Shown here piece by piece: positions 23,408 to 31,593 of a stretch of DNA of 64,000 nt. A program made the position numbers and the translations under genes. Origin of the DNA: Cryobacterium sp. N22 (GTDB lineage Bacteria; Actinomycetota; Actinomycetes; Actinomycetales; Microbacteriaceae); NCBI RefSeq assembly GCF_002929555.1, contig NZ_PJJP01000037.1:124467-188466 (forward strand), given 5' to 3'. A model generated the notes under the pieces. It had not been told where the DNA came from and made no database searches. It saw only the letters and a list, made by a program, of their open reading frames with translations. How positions within the stretch are numbered: the stretch's first letter is position 1; each line of letters opens with the position of its first letter.

Positions 23408-24952
23408 ATGAATGCTATTGCCGCTCGCGAGTACGACATCTTCAGGCCTGCGATCCACTACACAGCCAAAAACACCTGGCTGAACGACCCGAACGGACTC
23501 GTCTACCACGAGGGGATTTTTCACCTCTATTACCAGAGCAACCCCTTCGGGAACGTTTGGGGCAACATGTCCTGGGGCCACGCCACCTCGGTGGACCTGG
23601 TCAACTGGGACGAGAAGCCTGTGGCCATTCTCTGCGATGCCGAAGAAGACATCTTCTCCGGAAGCATCGTCATCGACCAGGACAACACCAGCGGCCTCGG
23701 CAACGGACAGACCGCCCCACTGGTGGCAATTTACACGAGCGCCTACAAAGACAGCTCAACCCGCCGGGGCACACAGGCCCAGTCCCTGGCTTGGAGCTCC
23801 GACGGCGGCTACACCTGGACGAAGCACCAAGGCAACCCCGTCCTCGACAGGAGCTCCGCAGACTTCCGCGATCCGAAGGTGTTCCGCTACGACGGACCCA
23901 TCGGCAGCTATTGGGTCATGGTGGCCGTTGAAGCCAACGAGCACACAGTGGTCATCTATGGCTCCGACAACCTTCGGGACTGGCGCTACCTCAGCAGCTT
24001 CGGACCCGCCAACGCCACCGGCGGCGTCTGGGAGTGCCCTGACCTTTTCCCCTTGCCACTGGACGGCGATGCTGAGCAGACCAAGTGGGTTCTCATCGTG
24101 AATCTCAACCCCGGTGGGCCCAATGGCGGGTCAGGGGGCCAATACTTCGTCGGCAACTTCGACGGCGTCGCCTTCACATCCGAAACAACCGTCAACGACG
24201 GCATGAGTCGAACGACGGAACTCGACACCTATCATTGGCTGGATTGGGGACGCGACTACTACGCGGCCGTGTCTTTTCACAACGCCCCAGACGGTCGCCG
24301 TCTCATGGTCGGCTGGATGAACAATTGGCAATACGGGGCCGCCATCCCAACCTGGCCGTGGCGAAGTCCCATGTCACTCGTCCGGGAAATATCCCTCGTG
24401 TCAGACCAGGGCCAGCCCCGACTGTCCCAACAGGCCGCCGACGAATATCGAACAGGCAACTCACTTTCGGTGAAGACCTGGTCTGCACTTGCACTAGATG
24501 AAGGAGTACTCCACCTGCACTCCGGAGCGCCGGTGGAGATGATCGAGGTGACCTTCATCCCGGAATCCGCAGAGGAATTCGGACTCATCATTCGAGGCAA
24601 CGGCACCGAGGGCACACGCATCGGCATCCGCCCCGCCGCCAACCTGCTCATCATGGACCGGACACGCTCCGGCAACACGGATTTCCATGACGCCTTTGCA
24701 TCCACCGACACGGCTCCACTGAAACCGGCCTCAGACGGGTCGTACACTCTCACCCTCTTCATCGACTATTGCTCAGTGGAAGTCTTCGCCCAAGGTGGCC
24801 AAGTCACCATGACCGGCCTTATATTCCCCGGGCCAGACAGCACCCGTCTGTCGCTGTACGCCAGCAGGGGGACCGCCGCCGCCTGCCTGAAAGTGACTCG
24901 ACTCGTGGCGCCACCAGTGCGAATCGCAGAGCCACTGGTCCTGAATCGGTAA
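23408..24952 (+). CDS. Intracellular GH32 fructosidase (sucrase/levanase-like)
   Basis: A 514-residue GH32 enzyme hydrolysing beta-fructosides. Seen: WLNDPNG with nucleophile Asp27, FRDPKVF with transition-state Asp155, and WECPDLF with acid/base Glu209. A C-terminal beta-sandwich (about 350-514) follows. There is no signal peptide, so it acts in the cytoplasm, where it could split sucrose left after alpha-galactosidase action on raffinose, or imported fructo-oligosaccharides. It is the last gene in the Gfo/LacI/GH32 direction and meets the TauE/SafE gene tail to tail, two bases apart. Confidence 0.93.
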   Translation: MNAIAAREYDIFRPAIHYTAKNTWLNDPNGLVYHEGIFHLYYQSNPFGNVWGNMSWGHATSVDLVNWDEKPVAILCDAEEDIFSGSIVIDQDNTSGLGNGQTAPLVAIYTSAYKDSSTRRGTQAQSLAWSSDGGYTWTKHQGNPVLDRSSADFRDPKVFRYDGPIGSYWVMVAVEANEHTVVIYGSDNLRDWRYLSSFGPANATGGVWECPDLFPLPLDGDAEQTKWVLIVNLNPGGPNGGSGGQYFVGNFDGVAFTSETTVNDGMSRTTELDTYHWLDWGRDYYAAVSFHNAPDGRRLMVGWMNNWQYGAAIPTWPWRSPMSLVREISLVSDQGQPRLSQQAADEYRTGNSLSVKTWSALALDEGVLHLHSGAPVEMIEVTFIPESAEEFGLIIRGNGTEGTRIGIRPAANLLIMDRTRSGNTDFHDAFASTDTAPLKPASDGSYTLTLFIDYCSVEVFAQGGQVTMTGLIFPGPDSTRLSLYASRGTAAACLKVTRLVAPPVRIAEPLVLNR

Positions 24953-24954
24953 CG

Positions 24955-25758
24955 CTACGTGGAAATGTTCTCGGCCCACACGTCGTACCCGAGCTTGACG
25001 ATGAGGACCGCGACCACGGCGAGGAACGCGATTCGGATGAAGCGGTTGCCGCGTGCGATCGCCATGCGCGATCCAAGGTAGCCGCCGGCCATATTGGCGA
25101 GTCCCATCCCCAGCGCGAGGGCCCAGAGAACGTGTCCGTGCGGTATGAAGAAGAGCAGTGCGCCGACGTTCGTGGCGACGTTGACGATTTTCGCTTTGGC
25201 GCTGGCGAGGACGAAGTCGTAGCCGAGCGCGGTGATGATGGTGATGATGAGAAACGTGCCGGTCCCGGGGCCGATTAGTCCGTCGTAAAACCCGATGACC
25301 GCTCCCAGGAGCCCTGCGATGGGGTGGTGTGTGCCGTGCCTATGACGTAGAGCGCTGATGCTGCCTAGTGTTGGGAAAGCGATGGTGATGGTGGCAACGA
25401 TCACCAGCGCGGCCACAATGACTGGCTTGAAGACGGCTGCGGGTAACAGGGCCGCCAAGTTGGCGCCTCCGTAGCTGCCAATGAGAGCGACGGCCGCCAT
25501 GGGCAGGGCGGTGCCCAGATCGGGATGCGCTCGACGGGTCCAGGTGACGGCGCTCGTTGTCGTGCCGAAGAGAGAGGCGAGCTTGTTGGTGGCCAGCGCC
25601 TCCACCGGGGTGATCCCGGGCACTAAGAGGAGTGCCGGGAGCTGGAGAAGACCGCCGCCGCCGACGACGGCATCTATCCAGCCCGCGGCCAGAGCGGCAA
25701 ACAACATCAAGATCGCGATGGCGATGGTGATGTCACCGAGCGATTGGATCGCGTCCAC
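24955..25758 (-). CDS. TauE/SafE-family membrane permease
   Basis: A protein of 267 residues with about eight membrane spans. Seen: the conserved N-terminal GWIDAVVGGGGLLQLPALLLVPGITPVEALATNKLASLFGT and the repeat-half GFYDGLIGPGTGTFLIITIITALGYDFVLASAKAKIVNVATNVGALLFF, both signatures of the TSUP/TauE family that exports sulfite, sulfonates or other organic anions. GTG at 25758 is preferred because AAGGAAGG lies at the right distance. The longer frame to 25785 would run through that site. It is the downstream gene after the OYE at 25810 and may belong to the same operon. Its substrate cannot be told from the sequence. Confidence 0.85.
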   Translation of the reverse strand: MDAIQSLGDITIAIAILMLFAALAAGWIDAVVGGGGLLQLPALLLVPGITPVEALATNKLASLFGTTTSAVTWTRRAHPDLGTALPMAAVALIGSYGGANLAALLPAAVFKPVIVAALVIVATITIAFPTLGSISALRHRHGTHHPIAGLLGAVIGFYDGLIGPGTGTFLIITIITALGYDFVLASAKAKIVNVATNVGALLFFIPHGHVLWALALGMGLANMAGGYLGSRMAIARGNRFIRIAFLAVVAVLIVKLGYDVWAENIST

Positions 25759-25809
25759 ACTCACCTTCCTTCGGCCCGCGAGCACCGCGCGCGCTGGCGA
25801 CTAGAGGAA

Positions 25810-26901
25810 TCAGAGGGCGTAGTCGTACTGCTCGACAAATCGCGGTCGTTCCCCGAGCGTCGTAGCGGCATTGTTGATCCACGACGCGTCGCGCAGCAGC
25901 GGGCGGCCGAGGAAGAGGGCATCTGCGTGGCCCGTGGAGATGAGTTCAGCGGCCCATTCCGGGTCGCTGATGCGTCCAACCGCGGCTACTTTGACCGCGA
26001 CTTCGGACCGGATCCGTGCCGCGTTCCGCGTTTGGTAGTCGCGGTCGCGCGGGATCGGTACGGGCGCTGTCCCCCCGCTCGAGCAGTCGACGAGGTCCAC
26101 ACCGTGCTCGGTCGCGAGTCTTGCGAACTCGATGGTGTCCTCGACGGTCCAGCTTGGGCGGTCGTCGGCGGGGTTCTCGGCGATCCAGTCGGTGGTGGAG
26201 ACGCGCAGGAACACGGGAAGGTCCTCGGGCCAGACCTTGCGGACGGCGTCGATGACCTGGAGCGGGAATCGAGTGCGGCCTTCAAAGTCGCCCCCGTAAG
26301 AATCGTCTCTGGTGTTCGAGACCGGGGAAAGGAACGAGTGCAGCAGGTAGCCGTGCGCCGCGTGAACCTCGACGACTTGGAAGCCGGCGGCGAGAGCACG
26401 CACGGCTGCCTCGGCGAATGCCGTGACCAGGGCGGCGATTTCAGCGTGAGAGAGCTCTGCGGGGGCGGTGTAGCCGGGGAACGGGTGCGTGCTGGGGCCG
26501 ACACTTTGCCAGCCTCGTGAGTCCTCGGGCAGAGAGTCTCCGCCCAGCCAGGGCTTGTCGACCGAGGCCTTCCGGCCGGCGTGCGCGAGCTGGATGCCGG
26601 GAACGGCTCCGCTGGCACTGATGGCCAGGGCCAGGCGGCCAAAGGAGGTCGTCTGGGTGTCGTTCCAGAGCCCGAGGTCGTAGGGCGAAATGCGTCCGTC
26701 GGCACGCACGCCGGTTGCTTCTATCATGACGAGGCCGGCGCCCCCGGCTGCGCGCGCGGTGTAGTGCGCGAAGTGGAAATCATTCGGGCTCCCGGTGGCG
26801 GCTCCGTCCCAGTCGGCGCTGTAGGTGCACATCGGTGACATCCAGAGGCGGTTGGGGATGTCGAGGTCGCGGATTCGGAGGGTGGTGAATGGTGTGGGCA
26901 T
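25810..26901 (-). CDS. Old-yellow-enzyme-type NADH:flavin oxidoreductase
   Basis: A 363-residue FMN enzyme of the YqjM/NemA group, TIM-barrel fold. Seen: LWMSPMCTYSADWDGAATGSPNDFHFAHYTARAAGGAGLVMIE, GIQLAHAGRKAS, EVHAAHGYLLHSFLSPVSNTRDDSYGGDFEGR and LFLGRPLLRDASW. Such enzymes reduce electron-poor alkenes, quinones, nitro-esters or nitroaromatics. It lies last in a run of minus-strand genes (NAD(P)H-binding, RidA, SDR, ABM, OYE), suggesting a common electrophile- or quinone-handling role. It is distinct from the OYE at 14095. Confidence 0.92.
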   Translation of the reverse strand: MPTPFTTLRIRDLDIPNRLWMSPMCTYSADWDGAATGSPNDFHFAHYTARAAGGAGLVMIEATGVRADGRISPYDLGLWNDTQTTSFGRLALAISASGAVPGIQLAHAGRKASVDKPWLGGDSLPEDSRGWQSVGPSTHPFPGYTAPAELSHAEIAALVTAFAEAAVRALAAGFQVVEVHAAHGYLLHSFLSPVSNTRDDSYGGDFEGRTRFPLQVIDAVRKVWPEDLPVFLRVSTTDWIAENPADDRPSWTVEDTIEFARLATEHGVDLVDCSSGGTAPVPIPRDRDYQTRNAARIRSEVAVKVAAVGRISDPEWAAELISTGHADALFLGRPLLRDASWINNAATTLGERPRFVEQYDYAL

Positions 26902-26942
26902 GGGTCCTTCTCGGTGGGCGCGGATGCGCGGGTTGCTTGGTA

Positions 26943-27263
26943 TTAGAGGGGGAGCGGTGCGGCGACGAGGATCCGGGGCGGTTCCAGCAGCAGCGGTTCG
27001 CTGGCGGTGAGGTAACGGGCGAAATGCGAGGAACGGAGATGCCCGTCAAACGCTGCTTGGTTCGCCCATTCCTCGATGAAGACGAAGCGGGTGGGCTCGG
27101 TTGTATCGCGGTGGACGACGTAGGAGATGTTGCCGACTTCGGCTCGCGTCGCGGAGGCCAGGTCCGCCATCAGAGGGAGGAGATCGTCGGCCCGGCCGTC
27201 GAGGACGGTTGCTTCAGCGACGACACGGAGCCGACCGGATTCTGGGGGTGAGGTGGCTGTCAT
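26943..27263 (-). CDS. Antibiotic-biosynthesis-monooxygenase (ABM) domain protein
   Basis: A 106-residue dimeric alpha+beta barrel protein of the ABM family, in which small quinone monooxygenases and similar cofactor-free oxygenases are found. Seen: RLRVVAEATVLDGRADDLLPLMADLASATRAEVGNISYVVHRDTTEPTRFVFIEEWANQAAFDGHLRSSHFARYL, the full domain. ATG at 27263 is used: it is four bases past the SDR stop, so the two are coupled. The longer frame reaching 27362 runs through the SDR gene. Possibly it oxidises quinols generated by the redox operon. The partner substrate is not shown by the sequence. Confidence 0.85.
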   Translation of the reverse strand: MTATSPPESGRLRVVAEATVLDGRADDLLPLMADLASATRAEVGNISYVVHRDTTEPTRFVFIEEWANQAAFDGHLRSSHFARYLTASEPLLLEPPRILVAAPLPL

Positions 27264-27267
27264 GGGT

Positions 27268-28011
27268 CTACCAGTTCTGCTTAGTGGGCGAGATGATGAG
27301 GTCGTTGACGGTGACATTCTCGGGTTGGTTGAGGGCGTAGACCACCGCGTTGGCGACGTCATCGGAGGCGATGGCGATTTCGTTGAGTTTCTTCGCGGTT
27401 CTGCGGCCTTCCAGGTCGTTCACCTTGTCTGCCCAGCCGGTGTCGATGACGCCGGGACTGACGGTGTTCACCCGGATGTTGTGGTTGACTCCGAGGTCTT
27501 TGCGCATGGATTCGGTCATAGCCTGCACGAAGAACTTCGTGGAGCTGTAGACGCCCGCGGCCGGGTCGACTTGGTGCCCGGCGACCGAGTCCATATTGAG
27601 GATCTGGCCGGCGCCCTGCTCGAGCATGATCGGCAAGACGCCGGCGATCGAGTAGAGGTAACCCTTGATGTTCGTGTCGATCATCGCCTCCCAATCGTCC
27701 ACGGCGAGATCGGACCAGTACGAGAACAGCATCAGGCCGGCGTTGTTCACGAGAATGTCGACCGAGCCATACGTGTCTTTCGGGAAGCGGGCGAGTGCTG
27801 CTGCGTCGTTGCGATCGGTGACGTCCGAAACGCGGGCAATCGCTGTCCCGCCATCTCTGACGATCTGCTCGACGACCGCGTCAAGGCGCTCCTGGCTTCG
27901 GGCCGCGAGGACCACGTGTGCGCCCTGACGGGCGAGAGCTGTTGCAGTGGCGGCGCCGATGCCGGAGGAGGCCCCGGTGACGATGACGGTCTTGTTCTTG
28001 AGATGGTTCAT
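27268..28011 (-). CDS. Short-chain dehydrogenase/reductase (SDR)
   Basis: A 247-residue classical SDR. Seen: the TGASSGIG cofactor motif at residues 12-19, NNAG (about 88-91), catalytic Ser (in MDSVAGH), and the YSSTK catalytic Tyr/Lys. The C-terminal RVNTVSPGVIDTGW block follows. It reduces or oxidises an alcohol/ketone with NADP(H) or NAD(H). The substrate is unknown. It is followed at four bases by the ABM gene and preceded by a RidA gene. Confidence 0.93.
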   Translation of the reverse strand: MNHLKNKTVIVTGASSGIGAATATALARQGAHVVLAARSQERLDAVVEQIVRDGGTAIARVSDVTDRNDAAALARFPKDTYGSVDILVNNAGLMLFSYWSDLAVDDWEAMIDTNIKGYLYSIAGVLPIMLEQGAGQILNMDSVAGHQVDPAAGVYSSTKFFVQAMTESMRKDLGVNHNIRVNTVSPGVIDTGWADKVNDLEGRRTAKKLNEIAIASDDVANAVVYALNQPENVTVNDLIISPTKQNW

Positions 28012-28088
28012 TGCTTGCGCTTTTCTGGCGGTGTGGCCGAAGTCGATGGGTGGTGGTGGCGGCTGTCTGGGCGCCGGCCGGATGGCGC

Positions 28089-28490
28089 TCAGGCGGGCAG
28101 GCGGGTGTCAACGATGAAGTTGATCTCCAGCAGCTGGCCCGGGAAGAACAGGGCATTCACGCCGACGGTGGTGCTCGTGGGGCGGTGGTCGCCGAAATAC
28201 GCCAAGTGGGCTGCGGCCACGGCGGCGGCGTTGTCTGGCAGGTTCACGACGAAAACGCCGTCCTGAACGATCTGGTTGCGCGACGCGCCGAAGTGGGCAA
28301 GCACCTTGTTGAGGTTCGCCCAGACCTGGTGGAATTGGCTGCCGAGATCGTCGGCGAACAGGAATTCGCCCTGGTCGTCATGGGAAAGCTGACCGGAGAT
28401 GTAGATGGTGTCGCCGGCTTTGATGGCCTGGGCGAATCCGAATTCCTTCTCTCCCGACACGTTGTGGCTGTAGGTATCGATCGTGGTCAT
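28089..28490 (-). CDS. RidA/YjgF-family deaminase-like protein
   Basis: A 133-residue trimeric RidA-fold protein that typically hydrolyses reactive enamine/imine intermediates. Seen: DTIYISGQLSHDDQGEFLFADDLGSQFHQVWANLNKVLAHFGASRNQIVQDGVFVVNLPDN and the C-terminal STTVGVNALFFPGQLLEINFI. The usual C-terminal arginine that binds the imine is replaced by Asn (STTVGVNAL rather than STTVxVxxL with R), so it may belong to a Rid subfamily other than archetypal RidA. ATG at 28490 with GAAAGG is preferred over the longer frame to 28532. Confidence 0.82.
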   Translation of the reverse strand: MTTIDTYSHNVSGEKEFGFAQAIKAGDTIYISGQLSHDDQGEFLFADDLGSQFHQVWANLNKVLAHFGASRNQIVQDGVFVVNLPDNAAAVAAAHLAYFGDHRPTSTTVGVNALFFPGQLLEINFIVDTRLPA

Positions 28491-28525
28491 GGTGGTGCCT
28501 TTCGTTGGGGTGAAACGGGTAGTGG

Positions 28526-29182
28526 TCAGCAAGCCGAGACGAGGCGCGCGACGGCCTGTTCGAGCGGTTCGGGACCATCGGTGAGCTCGACGATGATGTG
28601 ATTCAACTCGGGTTCATGCAGAGCAGCTTCGATGAACATGGCCACGTGGACGCGGCTGACTTCGCCGTACTCGACGGCCATCCCCGCGGAGACAAGACCG
28701 TCGCCGGGGCCATCGGTCAACAGCCCGGGGCGCACGATGACCCAGTCGAGACCGGATGAGGCAAGGTACACATCTGCGGTCTTTTTCGTTCGCATGTAGT
28801 GTTCGAAATCGTCCCCGAGGCCCTGTGCCCGCTCGGACTCGGGAAAAGCCGAGACGAGAACGAAGCGTGAAATGCCCGCGGATCGTGCCGCATCGACCGC
28901 CTTCTCCAATCCCAGGCCATCGATCTGAGTGGTCATCGACTGCCCTGCGCCGTGGGCTCCGGCTGAGAAGACCACCGCATCGTGCCCTGCCATCTGCGCG
29001 GCGAGGTCCTGAACGGAGTCAGAGATGAGATCGCCGCGCACGGGCTTGGCACCTGCAGCCAAGATCACCTCCGCCTGCCCTGGGGAGCGGTGCATGCCGG
29101 TGATGTCGTCGCCGCGCTGGCTCAGCAAGACGGATAGTCGACGGCCGACGTTTCCGGCCGCGCCGATTTGGAATACTCGCAT
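28526..29182 (-). CDS. NAD(P)-binding protein, atypical SDR (NmrA/YwnB-like)
   Basis: A 218-residue Rossmann protein with VFQIGAAGNVGRRLSVLLSQRG at the N-terminus, AVVFSAGAHGAG in the middle and LDWVIVRPGLLTDGPGDG near the C-terminus, as in atypical SDRs of the NmrA/YwnB group that bind NADP and act as reductases or redox sensors. It is the first gene of the minus-strand redox operon and is divergent from the XRE regulator gene. ATG at 29182 is used. Its C-terminal end is 36 bases before the RidA start. Confidence 0.85.
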   Translation of the reverse strand: MRVFQIGAAGNVGRRLSVLLSQRGDDITGMHRSPGQAEVILAAGAKPVRGDLISDSVQDLAAQMAGHDAVVFSAGAHGAGQSMTTQIDGLGLEKAVDAARSAGISRFVLVSAFPESERAQGLGDDFEHYMRTKKTADVYLASSGLDWVIVRPGLLTDGPGDGLVSAGMAVEYGEVSRVHVAMFIEAALHEPELNHIIVELTDGPEPLEQAVARLVSAC

Positions 29183-29201
29183 GATCGCCTCTCTTGTCGA
29201 C

Positions 29202-29216
29202 GTGGCTCGGTGCCAC
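29202..29216. promoter_or_regulatory. Inverted repeat in the divergent promoter region
   Basis: GTGGC-tcggt-GCCAC is a perfect 5-base inverted repeat spanning 15 bases, about 20 bases before the start of the redox operon. It may bind the XRE-family regulator encoded opposite, but it is short and could be chance. Confidence 0.35.
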
Positions 29217-29336
29217 CTAATGACTAAACCGCCTTATGTGGTCTGTGCTTCCGCCCAAGCGCGCCCTCTGCTGCCTAGGACGCAGAGAACTACCCAGGGC
29301 ACGACGCGCTGCCGGGCGGGGGAGCAGAATAGTGGG

Positions 29337-30239
29337 ATGACTCGTAATGCGGAGCTGGGAGATTTCCTGCGAACGTCGAGGGCGCGAGTGTCACCAGAAC
29401 AGGTCGGCCTGAGCGTCCCGGTGGAGCTTCCCGCGCATAGTCGACGAGTTCCGGGTCTCAGACGCGAAGAAGTCGCCCGGCTCGCGGGCGTCAGCGCCGA
29501 TTACTACGCCAAGCTCGAGCAGGGCAGAACCAAGCAAGCGTCTCGCTCGGTACTCGCAGCCGTCGCCAACGCATTGCAACTGAATGACACGGAGCGCGAT
29601 TATCTGTTCGCGCTGGTTGAACCGCAGGCCATCGCACCCGCCGCTTCGGTCCAGCATCCGCAGCGAGTCAGGCCGGGTGCCCGTCGCCTGCTGGACGCGT
29701 TCGACAACTCGCCTGCTTTTATCCTGGGACGCGGCACCGCCATCCTCGCCATGAACGATCTCGCGCGAGCTCTGCTCTTCGATGCGGATGCTCGCCCGGT
29801 CGCACAGAGAAATCTGACCGTATGGACGTTCCTTGATCCCGAAGCGCGCACGCGCTACGTCAACTGGCCGGCAGTCGCCGCAGACAATGCGGCCATTCTG
29901 CGGCTGGATGCGGCGTCGGCGCCAGATGATCCCCAGCTTGCGGCGATTGTCGGGATGCTGTCGCTCAAGAGCGCTGAATTCCGTCAGGCCTGGAACGACC
30001 ACCATGTCTTCGAATGCACCTACGGCCGGAAGTCCTTCTATCATCCGGTGACCGGCCGTCTTGATCTCGACTACGAAGCCCTCCCTCTTCCGGCCACCTC
30101 CGGTCAGATGCTGCACGTTTACACTGCAAATCCGGGATCGCCGGCCGACCAAGCGCTGCGCAAGCTCAGTCAATGGGCATCCCCGACGGCCGACCTTTCA
30201 TCGATGGATGCGAACCGATCGGCCTCTTCGCAGAAGTAG
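29337..30239 (+). CDS. XRE-family regulator with MmyB-like C-terminal domain
   Basis: A 300-residue one-component regulator. The N-terminal HTH reads LGDFLRTSRARVSPEQVGL...GLRREEVARLAGVSADYYAKLEQGR (residues 7-64). The C-terminal half is the PAS-like ligand domain of MmyB (HNSPAFILGRGTAILAMNDLARAL...FECTYGRKSFYHPVTGRLDLDYEAL), known in this family to bind fatty-acid-like ligands. It is divergent from the redox operon and is the natural candidate to control it. The ATG at 29337 has GGGGGAG upstream. The longer frame from 29025 lies over the opposing gene. Confidence 0.9.
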   Translation: MTRNAELGDFLRTSRARVSPEQVGLSVPVELPAHSRRVPGLRREEVARLAGVSADYYAKLEQGRTKQASRSVLAAVANALQLNDTERDYLFALVEPQAIAPAASVQHPQRVRPGARRLLDAFDNSPAFILGRGTAILAMNDLARALLFDADARPVAQRNLTVWTFLDPEARTRYVNWPAVAADNAAILRLDAASAPDDPQLAAIVGMLSLKSAEFRQAWNDHHVFECTYGRKSFYHPVTGRLDLDYEALPLPATSGQMLHVYTANPGSPADQALRKLSQWASPTADLSSMDANRSASSQK

Positions 30240-30264
30240 CTCGGTGTCCAAGTGCTTGCTGTTA

Positions 30265-30281
30265 GCAGATCGTCGATCTGC
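30265..30281. terminator. Hairpin between convergent genes
   Basis: GCAGATC-GTC-GATCTGC is a perfect 7-base-pair stem 25 bases after the XRE-gene stop, in the gap shared with the LLM gene. It is a probable terminator for the plus-strand transcript. Confidence 0.5.
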
Positions 30282-30355
30282 GCGCCTCGGGCTCCGTCGC
30301 GCCAGGTCAAAGCGGCACGCCCCGAGTGCAGGTCGCTGAAGATCTTGGACTAGTT

Positions 30356-30381
30356 CGTCTTTGTGACTGACGTCAAAGACG
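30356..30381 (-). terminator. Hairpin at the end of the LLM gene
   Basis: CGTCTTTG and CAAAGACG form a perfect 8-base-pair stem with a 10-base loop overlapping the last codons and stop of the LLM flavoenzyme gene. It is a candidate terminator of that gene. Confidence 0.5.
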
Positions 30382-31497
30382 GCGTGCAAGATCCACAGTG
30401 TCCCCACCGCGATCGTGGTCAGGGTGCAGCGGAAGAGCAGGCATGCCGTAGTGGTCTGCGATCAGTTCCACTGTCTGCGCCTGGGCGCGGCGCGAGTAGC
30501 CCGTGACAACCAGCATCACCTCGTCGACACCGGTTTGTGCCTGTAGCTCCTCCAGGCCCGCGGCCACCTGGGCGGCGGTTCCATGCAGGGTCCGATCGGT
30601 GTATTCCTCGATGACCTGTCGCTCGTGCACGTCGGCCCGGAAGGCCTCCACTTCCTCGGGAGGAAGCAGCGCGAAGGGCTTGCGCTGGAACACTCTCAGC
30701 ATTGCCATGGCGGTGGACGTCGACTGGCGCCGCGCCTCGGCGGGATTCTCATCAGCAATCGCCCCGATGCTGACCAGGCTGTATGGCTCCGCGAGGAACG
30801 AAGACGGCTGAAAGTTCTCGCGGTAGATCCGCAGGGCATTCAGGATGTCGGCGCTTCCGAACTGCAGAGCGAAGGCATAGGGCCGACCGAGCCGGGCGGC
30901 AACGTGCGCGGAGTAGGTCGACGATCCCAGAATCCAGATATCAGCGCTGGTCTCCGATCGTGGGACCCGGTTCTGCTCCGCCTGCCACGGGCCCGGCACG
31001 GCGGGCACATCACGATAGGGGTGATCCTGCGGAAAGTCATTGCCCAGGAATCCGAGCAGTTCGTCGATTTGCTCGGGGAATTCGTCGTTCGCCGTGTGGT
31101 GACGGCGCAGGGCCGCAGCGGTTGCTCCGTCGGTGCCCGGAGCCCGACCGAGGCCGAGATCGATCCGTCCTGGAGCCAGCGCGTCGAGCATGCCGATTTG
31201 TTCGGCGACCACCAGGGGCACGTGGTTGGGCAGCATGATCCCGCCCACGCCGAGCCTGATGCGCTCGGTCTCGCCGGTGAGCCGAGCCACCATCAGCTGC
31301 GGGGACGGGATGGCGGCACCGGGCATTGCATGATGTTCGGACATCCAGAACCGCTGGTAACCGCGCCGGTCGGCCAGCTGCGCGAGCGAGATCATCTCGT
31401 GGAAGGTTTCCTCTACCGGGTGGCCAACCCCGGTGAATGCATTGTCGAGTATCGACAGAACGAAGGGGGCGGTGCCGGAAGGGCTCGGATTGTTCAT
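30373..31497 (-). CDS. LLM-class flavin-dependent oxidoreductase (luciferase-like)
   Basis: A 374-residue TIM-barrel flavoenzyme of the bacterial-luciferase family, using reduced FMN or F420. Seen: FVLSILDNAFTGVGHPVEETFHEMISLAQLADRRGYQRFWMSEHHAMPG, ERIRLGVGGIMLPNHVPLVVAEQIGMLDALAPGRIDLGLGRAPG and LGSSTYSAHVAARLGRPYAFALQF, which fit the group of alkanal-type monooxygenase-like proteins. ATG at 31497. It is divergent from a CGNR-type regulator, with a large palindrome in between. The substrate is unknown. Confidence 0.92.
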   Translation of the reverse strand: MNNPSPSGTAPFVLSILDNAFTGVGHPVEETFHEMISLAQLADRRGYQRFWMSEHHAMPGAAIPSPQLMVARLTGETERIRLGVGGIMLPNHVPLVVAEQIGMLDALAPGRIDLGLGRAPGTDGATAAALRRHHTANDEFPEQIDELLGFLGNDFPQDHPYRDVPAVPGPWQAEQNRVPRSETSADIWILGSSTYSAHVAARLGRPYAFALQFGSADILNALRIYRENFQPSSFLAEPYSLVSIGAIADENPAEARRQSTSTAMAMLRVFQRKPFALLPPEEVEAFRADVHERQVIEEYTDRTLHGTAAQVAAGLEELQAQTGVDEVMLVVTGYSRRAQAQTVELIADHYGMPALPLHPDHDRGGDTVDLARRL

Positions 31498-31529
31498 GTA
31501 ATGCCTAACTTGTCACGGAATAATATTGG

Positions 31530-31571
31530 TTTTGACGTGACGAGCCACTGTATGGGCTTATCACGTCAAAA
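31530..31571. promoter_or_regulatory. Large operator: two 11-base inverted arms
   Basis: TTTTGACGTGA (31530-31540) and TCACGTCAAAA (31561-31571) are perfect inverted copies with a 20-base spacer, so the two arms are 31 bases (about three helical turns) apart. They lie between the LLM gene and the CGNR gene and are the likely binding site of a dimer of the CGNR regulator. Confidence 0.65.
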
Positions 31572-31593
31572 TGCAACTGATACCGTGAGTGCT

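Noticed and set aside
27127-28266. 379-residue plus-strand frame over the SDR and RidA genes
   Set aside because: It is antisense to two well-recognised genes and shows no domain of its own.
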